The notes beneath the pieces were generated by a model that did no database searches, had not been told where the DNA came from, and saw nothing but the letters and a program-made list of their open reading frames with translations. From Prevotella sp. (GTDB lineage: Bacteria > Bacteroidota > Bacteroidia > Bacteroidales > Bacteroidaceae), in assembly GCA_017618275.1 (NCBI GenBank), contig JAFZUS010000197.1:1-38380 (forward strand): DNA of 38,380 nt, given 5' to 3'. Numbering within the stretch: position 1 is the stretch's first letter; each line of letters starts with the position of its first letter. A program made the translations under genes and the position numbers. Of this stretch, positions 1-6,865 are shown in pieces.

Positions 1-137
1 AACTCTTTCAGGAAAAAGACAACCTTTTCAGTAAAGGTGTCAACGATTCCAGTAAAGTGTCAACTTGTTCAGAAAAACGACTGTCAACCACATCAGGAAA
101 AGAGTAAATAACTGTCAACCGAAATCAGGAAAAGACA
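1..137. mobile_element. End of an IS21-like insertion sequence (partial)
   Basis: The first 137 bases carry degenerate direct repeats of about 20-32 bp. Each has a TCAGGAAAA or TCAGTAAAG part (near 8, 28, 49, 69, 93 and 125) followed by TGTCAAC or GACAAC (near 18, 38, 58, 82 and 113). Several subterminal repeats of this kind are typical of IS21-family ends, where they bind the transposase. Read on the minus strand, the element would begin with TG at 137-136, as IS21 elements usually do. It starts inside the HTCS reading frame. No transposase gene is visible, because only the tip lies in the window. The family assignment is inferred from architecture, not from a match. Confidence 0.55.
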
Positions 138-3100
138 TATCTTTCATCTTACGGTGCAACTGGGCACGACTGATACCGACCTCGGAGGTAAGCACCTCCA
201 CATTGAAATCGCTGTCCGACAGATGCTCATTGACGACCTTCATGATCCGTTCCATCAAGCGCTCGTCATTGCCTTTCATCTCTTTCTCCTCGACCTTGTC
301 TTTCTGTTGTTGGCTACCAGAGAATTTCCCCTTCAAGCGCAGCGTCTTGTTGATGAGATTGTTAATGACCATATGCAGTTCATCCATATCGAACGGTTTG
401 GCCAGATAGGCATCAGCGCCTTTCTCCAAGCCTTCCAGACGGTTGCCGACATCAGCCTTTGATGTGAGCATGACCACGGGTATGTGGCTCACGTTCATAT
501 TCGTCTTGACCATCCTTAGGAATGTAAAGCCATCCATTTCCGGCATCATCACGTCACTGACGACCAGGTCAAAAGGCCTTTCAGCCTCTACATTCAGGAG
601 TTTGTGCAAGGCTTCTCGTCCGCTGGTGACAGATGTGATATGGTAATAGCCCCCCAACTCCTGCTTGATATAATTGCCGATCTCCACATCATCGTCCACC
701 ACCAGAACCCGGTAATTCGACTGTGCTTTCTGATGGCTCGTATTCTCTTTCTCCTCCTGCAGTTGCAGGTCTTCCTTCGAGAAGTGCGCCTTCCCCAACG
801 GCAGGCGAACCGTAAAGACGCTGCCCTGCACATCCTGACGGTTGCTGGCTTCGATGGTGCCATGATGCATCGAGACGATCATCTTGCAAAGGTTGAGCCC
901 AATACCTGTGCCCTCGATATGAAGGGAACGTGTCGTACTACCTTGATAGAAACGGTCGAATATCCTATGGACATCGCCTTTGATGCCCATGCCGTTGTCT
1001 GCCACCTGCAACTCCGCCGTTTTCTCGTCCGGCTGTGACACCCTTACATCGATCTCACCGTTATCGAACGTATATTTGAAGGCATTGGAGAGGAGATTGT
1101 CCAGGACTTTGTCCAGTCCGTTACGGTCCAGCCACACATTCAAGCGGTCTATTTCCGGGTTGTACGTCAGTTTTATACCCCGTTCCTTGGCTGTGTATTC
1201 ATAGAACTTCAGGATATTACCCACGTACTGCACGATGTCTGTCTCCTGACAGTGCAGTTTCATCTGCTGCTTGTCTATCTTACGGATGTCCAATATCTGG
1301 TTGACCAGGTTCTGGATACGGTTGGCATTATGCTCAATGGTCTTCAGGTCTTCCCTGACGTCGTCATCCAGATGACGTTTCAGCAGTTTATGAAGCGGAC
1401 TCATGATCAGTGTCAGCGGCGAGCGGATATCATGGGTCGCATTGATCAGGAATTTCATTTTGTCCTCATCTAACTGCTGATGGGCTCTCCGGCGATAGCC
1501 CCACGCCACGAGGGCGGCGATGCCAAGAAGTGCCAATATATATATTATGTACGCGTATGCAGAACGGTACCATGGTGGCCTCACCACGATATGATAGACC
1601 TGTGGCTCGGTGTAGATGCCGTTTTCCAATGCCCTGACCTCGATGACATACGATCCGGGCTGGAGGTGGTAGAATGAGACCACATTACTGCCATCGGACG
1701 TCCTGGTCCACTCCGAGGCACCGTCCAAACGATACTCGTAAAGCACGCTCTCCGCATTGGAATAGTTCAGGAGCGAGAACTCCATGGTAAATGTATTGTC
1801 GATATAGGAGAGCATGATCCGTTTGCTTTCTGTTACAGACCCATTGACAACGGGCTTCCCGTCGGAGAGTGTACTGCCGTTAACAGCATTTCCGCCGATG
1901 AACAGTCCTGTCAGATGCACAGTCTCTTGCCTGTATCTGCTATTGCGCAGGTTTTCTGGGTTGAACGAGGTGATGCCGTCGCTGATTCCGAACCACACCC
2001 TGTCATCAGGCGTATGCATGGCCACGCCGTTCACATATTCACGACTGGCAAGTCCGTTGCCATGCATATAACTCACAAAACTGTTCTTCTGCCGCTGGTA
2101 CTGCCAGATACCCATCGTGGTACTGCACCACAGGTCGCCAGACTTGTCTTCAACGATGCTGCACACGATTTTGTTGCTGAGCGCCTCGGAACCAGGAAAC
2201 GCTACGGCTTCCTTCTTTTTGGTGTCATAGAGAAACAGTCCCGTAGCCGCACCCAGAAGAATACGATGGTCGAAAGTCTCACAGATGGACACGACAGTAT
2301 TATAGTCGAGAATGACCTCCCAGCCATAGGGATGGAAGTGGTCTTCGACAGGATCATAGCAGTTGACACCAGAGGCCGTACATATCCACAGTTTTCCCCT
2401 GCTATCGACAAAGAGGCGTGACACCCAGTCGTTGTGAAGCCTTCCACGTTTCTCGTCCGTCTGTCGCATGGAGAATGTGCGCAGTTCGCCGCTGGCGGTA
2501 TCGTAAGAACAGAAGCCCTCGCCGAAAACAGAGAAGAAGAGATGTCCTTGTCCGTCGTCGGTAATGGTGTTGATAAAGCCGTTACTGAAGGCGACTTTCT
2601 GCTGGGAAGCACCGGTATAAGGATTATAGGCATAGACACAGCCGTTGGTTCCCACCCAGTAGTTGCCTCGTTTGTCGCGATAGATCAGATAGGTACCCTC
2701 TGGCGATGACGGATGGGCCACCACACGTCCTTCGCTGTCAAGTGCGAATATACCGTTGTTCTGCACGGAACACCAGATGATGCCGTTATCACCATCGCAG
2801 AGTGATGTCAGTGAACCCCCGATATTCATGTGCAGGTCTGCAAACTTCCAACTGCGGAACTGCGGTTCCTGCTGGGGCAGCATCAATAGTCCCCGATTCT
2901 GGCAGCCTACCCACAGGTTGTCCTGGTTATCCTCGAAAAGCGACCATACGTTCGTTGTGTTCAGGTCGAATGAAGCACTCTGGTATTCATACCTCTTCAG
3001 TTGGCGCTCTCCTCTTGGAACCCAACAGAGTCCATTGCCCATCGTCCCCACAAAGAGGTTTCCGCGACGGTCTATCATGGCTGTTCGGAACAGCAGTTCT

Positions 3101-3834
3101 TTCTTGCCAAGGGCACTTAGATCGAAATAGTCTTTATACATCTGGCCGTCACGATAATAGAGCAGTCCGTGGATGCACACCATCACCAAACCGCCTTCAT
3201 AGTCAACAAAGCCTGATACTGTGCCGTATGGTGAATCGAATTCCTGCAAGTGCCCATCGGGTGAACGTCTGACGATCTTGCTGCCATGACCCGTCTTCCA
3301 GAAAGCGCCCTCGCTATCAATCATGATATAACTGAAGTAGTCGTTGTCCCCTATGGAATAGCCTTCCAACATCTGTGAAGAGAGGTCCGTGATATTCAGA
3401 CGAAACAATCCATATCCAGCCGTTCCCACTAACAAATGCTCCTCGTCCTCTTGGATGATTGAGTTGATACGGGGAATACCTTTGGCACCCTCGAGACGGA
3501 TATGCTCAAACTGGTCACTCGCCATATCATACCTGTCAAGTCCCTTATTGGTACCAACCCAGAGATGGCCTTGTGAGTCAACGAAGAGATTGGAAATGAT
3601 ATTGTTGCTCAGCGAAGCCTGGTTGTCAGGATCATGGAGATAGTTTGTGAAGCGGTAGCCGTCATACTTATTCAGTCCATACTCCGTTCCCACCCAGATA
3701 TACCCTATGTTATCCTGACGGATATGCGTGATCTGGTTACTCGACAGTTTCTCTGAAGTATAGAAATGCCTTGTCTGTCCAAAAGACAGAAGACAACACA
3801 GCAGAAGCGAGATAATTATAAGGACTTTCTTCAT
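115..3834 (-). CDS. Hybrid two-component system sensor/regulator (HTCS), C-terminally truncated
   Basis: One-protein sensor-regulator expected to detect a xylan oligosaccharide in the periplasm and activate the adjacent susCD genes. Order: signal peptide 1-19; Reg_prop beta-propeller repeats about 25-630 (recurring WVGT/GL motifs); Y_Y_Y domain about 680-752; one membrane helix about 760-780; HisKA with H801 in NATHDIRSP; HATPase with N-box near 912-918 and DNGMG/GTGIGL motifs; receiver domain 1041-1155 with D1094 in SDVMMPEMDG; then the start of an AraC-type helix-turn-helix from about 1190. The protein stops at 1239, after native residue M1233. The last six residues and stop are encoded by the IS-like repeat at 115-137, so most of the AraC domain (roughly 80-100 residues) is missing. 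Family members are usually around 1300 or more residues. Promoter control is probably lost unless another regulator substitutes. It is last in a three-gene minus-strand operon, 18 bp after the TolB-like gene. Confidence 0.93.
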   Translation of the reverse strand: MKKVLIIISLLLCCLLSFGQTRHFYTSEKLSSNQITHIRQDNIGYIWVGTEYGLNKYDGYRFTNYLHDPDNQASLSNNIISNLFVDSQGHLWVGTNKGLDRYDMASDQFEHIRLEGAKGIPRINSIIQEDEEHLLVGTAGYGLFRLNITDLSSQMLEGYSIGDNDYFSYIMIDSEGAFWKTGHGSKIVRRSPDGHLQEFDSPYGTVSGFVDYEGGLVMVCIHGLLYYRDGQMYKDYFDLSALGKKELLFRTAMIDRRGNLFVGTMGNGLCWVPRGERQLKRYEYQSASFDLNTTNVWSLFEDNQDNLWVGCQNRGLLMLPQQEPQFRSWKFADLHMNIGGSLTSLCDGDNGIIWCSVQNNGIFALDSEGRVVAHPSSPEGTYLIYRDKRGNYWVGTNGCVYAYNPYTGASQQKVAFSNGFINTITDDGQGHLFFSVFGEGFCSYDTASGELRTFSMRQTDEKRGRLHNDWVSRLFVDSRGKLWICTASGVNCYDPVEDHFHPYGWEVILDYNTVVSICETFDHRILLGAATGLFLYDTKKKEAVAFPGSEALSNKIVCSIVEDKSGDLWCSTTMGIWQYQRQKNSFVSYMHGNGLASREYVNGVAMHTPDDRVWFGISDGITSFNPENLRNSRYRQETVHLTGLFIGGNAVNGSTLSDGKPVVNGSVTESKRIMLSYIDNTFTMEFSLLNYSNAESVLYEYRLDGASEWTRTSDGSNVVSFYHLQPGSYVIEVRALENGIYTEPQVYHIVVRPPWYRSAYAYIIYILALLGIAALVAWGYRRRAHQQLDEDKMKFLINATHDIRSPLTLIMSPLHKLLKRHLDDDVREDLKTIEHNANRIQNLVNQILDIRKIDKQQMKLHCQETDIVQYVGNILKFYEYTAKERGIKLTYNPEIDRLNVWLDRNGLDKVLDNLLSNAFKYTFDNGEIDVRVSQPDEKTAELQVADNGMGIKGDVHRIFDRFYQGSTTRSLHIEGTGIGLNLCKMIVSMHHGTIEASNRQDVQGSVFTVRLPLGKAHFSKEDLQLQEEKENTSHQKAQSNYRVLVVDDDVEIGNYIKQELGGYYHITSVTSGREALHKLLNVEAERPFDLVVSDVMMPEMDGFTFLRMVKTNMNVSHIPVVMLTSKADVGNRLEGLEKGADAYLAKPFDMDELHMVINNLINKTLRLKGKFSGSQQQKDKVEEKEMKGNDERLMERIMKVVNEHLSDSDFNVEVLTSEVGISRAQLHRKMKDMSFPDFG

Positions 3835-3839
3835 AAGCC

Positions 3840-3863
3840 TAATTCCTCATTTCTAATTCCTAA
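3840..3863. repeat. 7-bp tandem array (TAATTCC type) at a gene junction
   Basis: Three 7-bp units, TAATTCC, TCATTTC and TAATTCC, fill most of the 18-bp gap between the TolB-like gene and the HTCS. The stop codon of the TolB-like gene (3853-3855) lies within the array, and its last residues (VRN) are encoded by it. The same heptad family occurs at 5345, 33275 and 35559. Confidence 0.8.
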
Positions 3864-5355
3864 CCGCCATCTTCGTTGGTGTCCGCTCGTCTCCGTTGAT
3901 ACGCTTTGCCAGTTTACTGGCATCAGTATCGACAGGACGGGAGGTAAAATCGGGGGTGTTATAGGAATATAACAGCCGACGGTAGAACTGCTTGGGATCC
4001 CGCTGCGGCAGGAGGAAGGGCTTCGTAGCCTTACCCTGCCTGTCGAAAGCGGCCAGATAGACCTGCGTGTAAAGGCCATTCTCCCGACGACTGGTAAAAA
4101 GAAACCAACGACTATTTGCACTCCAATTATGGAAACTCTCTGCCCTGTCGCTGTTTACCTCTGTCATCGGACGTGTCTCACCCGTCTCAAGGTCTAGCAG
4201 CCAGAGGTCGGCCTCAGGATGCCAGATGGTAAAGTAACCGTAGTCCGTCTGGGTGTACATCAGATAGCGTCCGTCGTAAGAAGGACGTGGCCACGAAACA
4301 CTCTTGCCCGTCTCACGGGCATTGATAAGGGTATCCACCTGTTCTCCGATCCGACCCGTCTTCTCATCGAAACTGACCCGGCAGAGACTGTATTTCTCCT
4401 GATCGTAGTCGGTGGGGTATACCTGTCTCAAGGCTGTCGTGAAGTAGAGCCACTGGCCGTCGGACGAGAACGCTGGCGTATTCTCCGCCCAGTATTTCTT
4501 CATGATCAGTGTGTCACGGAGGATGGTATGGGTCTCGGTGTCATAGACAAACACATCCGACGAGGAGTCATAGACCTCGATGCGCTTGTTCTTCATGTTC
4601 GTGTGGAACATCTGCGAGGTCTTGTTGGTGGAAAAGGCACAGTAACGGCCTCCTGGGTGCCAATAGGGATAGACCATCGAGCCACGTATGGAGTCATTCT
4701 TCGCCTGCAACAGTTCCAACTTCTCCCCTTCTCCCCTTCTCACCTTCTCACTCCCTATTACCGTTGCCCCGTGGTCGCCACGCACATGGAACAGATACTG
4801 GTCCGGATTCGTACGGTTGGCGGTATGACAGTTCACGCACTGGTTCGGCGTCCGTGTGTTCTGCAACAGTTCCGTCTCGTCGAAGTTACTGAGGTCGCGC
4901 TGGTAGAGCCCCATCTGACTATACATCTCGTAACTGGGCGGGATGCGACGGTAGGTGATGCCCCACGCCTCCAACGGGTCTGCGCTGACATCCATAGAAA
5001 AATCCTTGTATTGTATCCACTGTCCGTCCTTCCTGGCACAGACGGTAAAGGTCAAGGTGGCGCCCTTGTTTTGCTCCAACAACTGATGCCATGCGTCGAT
5101 GTCGAAGTCGGCTAATGCACCATTGGCATGGATGCTGCCTCCCTTTGTACCCTTCACCTCCACATCAATTGTTTCAAAGGCTTCATCAGCCATCGCAAAG
5201 TTCAACGGGGCAATGCCGACGGGTATCGTCACACCCACATAATCGGGATAGATCTCCGGCAGGGCATCCACATTGTTGACATCCGTCGGCTTCGAACTAC
5301 AAGCCGCCAGAATCCATCCCACAGTCAATATGATAATGTAATCAACATTTCTCAT
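3853..5355 (-). CDS. TolB-like beta-propeller lipoprotein with a CxxCH motif
   Basis: Putative periplasm-facing lipoprotein of 500 residues; function unknown. The N-terminus has a lipobox ending LAAC (C19). Residues 30-130 form a beta-rich domain. At 173-177 there is a single CVNCH motif, the signature for covalent heme c attachment. From about 220 to 470 come repeated W/F-S-x-DG-x-x-LYF-type strands of PD40/TolB propeller blades (for example AFSSDGQWLYFT and SYDGRYLMYTQ). It sits between a membrane protein gene and the HTCS gene on the same strand with short gaps, so the three are probably co-transcribed. An 8-bp simple repeat at 4721-4752 encodes a charged stretch (KVRRGEGEK) just after the CxxCH region. 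Both start and stop codons lie within 7-bp repeat arrays. A role in sensing or in envelope redox chemistry is only a guess; the CxxCH might also bind a metal or be structural. Confidence 0.85.
   Translation of the reverse strand: MRNVDYIIILTVGWILAACSSKPTDVNNVDALPEIYPDYVGVTIPVGIAPLNFAMADEAFETIDVEVKGTKGGSIHANGALADFDIDAWHQLLEQNKGATLTFTVCARKDGQWIQYKDFSMDVSADPLEAWGITYRRIPPSYEMYSQMGLYQRDLSNFDETELLQNTRTPNQCVNCHTANRTNPDQYLFHVRGDHGATVIGSEKVRRGEGEKLELLQAKNDSIRGSMVYPYWHPGGRYCAFSTNKTSQMFHTNMKNKRIEVYDSSSDVFVYDTETHTILRDTLIMKKYWAENTPAFSSDGQWLYFTTALRQVYPTDYDQEKYSLCRVSFDEKTGRIGEQVDTLINARETGKSVSWPRPSYDGRYLMYTQTDYGYFTIWHPEADLWLLDLETGETRPMTEVNSDRAESFHNWSANSRWFLFTSRRENGLYTQVYLAAFDRQGKATKPFLLPQRDPKQFYRRLLYSYNTPDFTSRPVDTDASKLAKRINGDERTPTKMAVRN
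4721..4752. repeat. 8-bp tandem repeat inside the TolB-like gene
   Basis: Four 8-bp units, TTCTCCCC twice, TTCTCACC and TTCTCACT, lie in frame in the TolB-like gene. They encode a charged segment that interrupts the propeller sequence between VIGS and LELLQ. It looks like a simple-sequence expansion or insertion tolerated in a loop. Confidence 0.75.
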
Positions 5356-5379
5356 TCCTCATTTCTCATTCTTCATTTA
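5345..5379. repeat. 7-bp tandem array (TCATTCC type) between two genes
   Basis: Five consecutive 7-bp units (ACATTTC, TCATTCC, TCATTTC, TCATTCT, TCATTTA) span exactly the junction between the membrane protein gene and the TolB-like gene. The array includes the stop codon of the former (5377-5379) and the ATG of the latter (5353-5355). Confidence 0.8.
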
Positions 5380-6540
5380 AAAAAAGAACATATCATTGCC
5401 ATTGTCATACACATCCTTTAAACGTTGATACAACGGATAATTTCCTATTTGCTCCGGATGTTCTACCAGCAGACTCATCTTCTGAGCCCAGCCACGATAG
5501 AAGGTGGTCTCCTCCAAGATGGCGATATACTTCCGCGCCACATCATACTGGCCCGTAATGATGTTCGTCTCCACCAGACGATGCAAGGCTCGCGCACTCT
5601 TATTATAATTAGGTATAGCCTCCATTGCCTCGAAAGCCGAACGCTGTGATATATTCACCATACTAATCGGCAGACTGACCTCACTCATCAGAAAGGCCGA
5701 CGACACGCTCTTCAACGTCTGGTTAGAGAGGTCTAGTCCACTCATCAACTCCTGCTGACTGATACGCTGCTGGCTCCAGAGAGCCACGAGCACGGCATTA
5801 CGGATAGCCAGTGACTCCGTCGGATTCTTTTCGTATCTGTCCGTCATCGCTTTCCATTGCTTCCGCCGCATCAGCACGTCGTATGTCATCTCTTCATATG
5901 AGCCGACCTTGTCGCCTTCCCAGTAATAGTCGATGCCACGTGCGACCTGACGCAAGGGATAGGGGGTCAACCAGGCACTGCCCACGATACAGAAAGCAAG
6001 GAGCAGAACGGCAGGAACAAACAGAACTGCCAACAACACGATGGCAGGACCTAACAGCCAATAACCTACAGGCGCCATTACGCAGACCATTGTCCGACGG
6101 GCTTTCCTTGTTTTCGGAAGCAGGTTCATCAGGCCCAACGTCAGCACGACAGCCACAATCGGTGTCATCGGAATATTAGGAACGCACGCCAGATACCATA
6201 GAATACACGAGGGCACAAAACTTAACAGACAATACTTCTTATTCCGGATGAGCCTCCATGTCAACTGTTGGGCTGCGACGAACAGCGCCACATACCAGAG
6301 CGCCCCATAGACAGGATTCAGGAAAAACTGCACAACAAACTCGCCTAGGTATTGTGCCAGTCCTCCAGGCACGGCAAGACGCTCCCAAAGGTAGTCCGTA
6401 TTCCACAGGAACAACTGCATCTGTTCCCGTGCCATCATCAGATGGGGCATCAAGAACAACCAGAAGCAAAACACGGCCACGCCAAACACAGCCGTCAGCA
6501 TCCACCACCTATGAGCATTGATGATTGTTGTTAGTTTCAT
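5377..6540 (-). CDS. Polytopic inner-membrane protein with helical C-terminal domain (DUF6057-like)
   Basis: 387 residues. The first half is hydrophobic with about six predicted membrane spans (near 16-36, 76-95, 103-120, 122-140, 150-170 and 170-190). The second half (about 200-387) is soluble and alpha-helical, with TPR-like pairs such as NKSARALHRLVETNIITGQY. I recall a Bacteroidota family (DUF6057) with this layout, but I could not verify the match, and remembered members may be longer. The gene is first in the minus-strand operon with the TolB-like lipoprotein and the HTCS, downstream of a clear -7 box at 6559-6567. Co-transcription with the HTCS suggests a link to polysaccharide sensing or cell state, but nothing in the sequence identifies a reaction. 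Confidence 0.8.
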   Translation of the reverse strand: MKLTTIINAHRWWMLTAVFGVAVFCFWLFLMPHLMMAREQMQLFLWNTDYLWERLAVPGGLAQYLGEFVVQFFLNPVYGALWYVALFVAAQQLTWRLIRNKKYCLLSFVPSCILWYLACVPNIPMTPIVAVVLTLGLMNLLPKTRKARRTMVCVMAPVGYWLLGPAIVLLAVLFVPAVLLLAFCIVGSAWLTPYPLRQVARGIDYYWEGDKVGSYEEMTYDVLMRRKQWKAMTDRYEKNPTESLAIRNAVLVALWSQQRISQQELMSGLDLSNQTLKSVSSAFLMSEVSLPISMVNISQRSAFEAMEAIPNYNKSARALHRLVETNIITGQYDVARKYIAILEETTFYRGWAQKMSLLVEHPEQIGNYPLYQRLKDVYDNGNDMFFF

Positions 6541-6558
6541 CGCGTTTCAATTGATGCT

Positions 6559-6567
6559 GCAAAGATA
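6559..6567 (-). promoter_or_regulatory. -7 box of the membrane protein/TolB/HTCS operon
   Basis: TATCTTTGC on the minus strand fits the Bacteroidota TAnnTTTG -7 consensus and lies 19 bp before the ATG at 6540, giving a very short leader. No clear TTTG -33 box is seen at the expected distance. Confidence 0.65.
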
Positions 6568-6587
6568 CAACTTTTTACTGAAAAACT

Positions 6588-6710
6588 GTTGCGTTATTGC
6601 AAAAAATAGTTAGGAATTTGATTGTTCTACATGTAACATTACCCCTATTTGACGCAACATTCTGCATGTTTGTTACATTTCGCAAAGTGTTTGTTTCATT
6701 TTACAAAGCG
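6588..6710 (+). promoter_or_regulatory. Probable HTCS operator region upstream of susC
   Basis: This lies in the 325-bp divergent gap. Two direct repeats, TGTTACATTTCGCAAAGTG (6671-6689) and TGTTTCATTTTACAAAGCG (6692-6710), are offset by 21 bp and match at 14 of 19 positions. The second ends just where the -33 element of the susC promoter is expected. AraC-family activators, including the output domain of HTCS proteins, commonly bind direct half-sites two helical turns apart next to the core promoter. Inverted partners also exist: ATGTAACA at 6631-6638 opposite TGTTACAT at 6671-6678, and TGTTGCGT at 6588-6595 opposite ACGCAACA at 6652-6659. Binding is inferred. Confidence 0.55.
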
Positions 6711-6728
6711 TGTATGTTAATTTTATAA

Positions 6729-6737
6729 TACCTTTGC
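6729..6737 (+). promoter_or_regulatory. -7 box of the susCD promoter
   Basis: TACCTTTGC fits the TAnnTTTG consensus. No good TTTG -33 box is seen about 20 bp upstream; the second operator half-site lies there instead, which suits an activator-dependent promoter. The leader before the susC ATG is about 125 bases, AT-rich, with no terminator-like hairpin that I can see. Confidence 0.6.
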
Positions 6738-6865
6738 ACCCGATAACTTTCGAAAGGACAGACTATATTATATAATAAGGTAGAAACACCTAACAAAACA
6801 AGTATGTGAATACATGTAAACCTAAATATTAAAGTCACAATTATCTAACTAATTAATTTAAAAGT

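Noticed and set aside
4219-5115. 298-codon plus-strand frame opposite the TolB-like gene
   Set aside because: No domain or promoter; the minus-strand frame has a lipobox, a CxxCH motif and propeller repeats.
6345-6350. Single CCTAGG in the membrane protein gene
   Set aside because: An isolated site without 10-bp partners; expected by chance.
6738-6865. Riboswitch in the susC leader
   Set aside because: The leader is AT-rich, with no conserved aptamer pattern or terminator hairpin that I could recognise.
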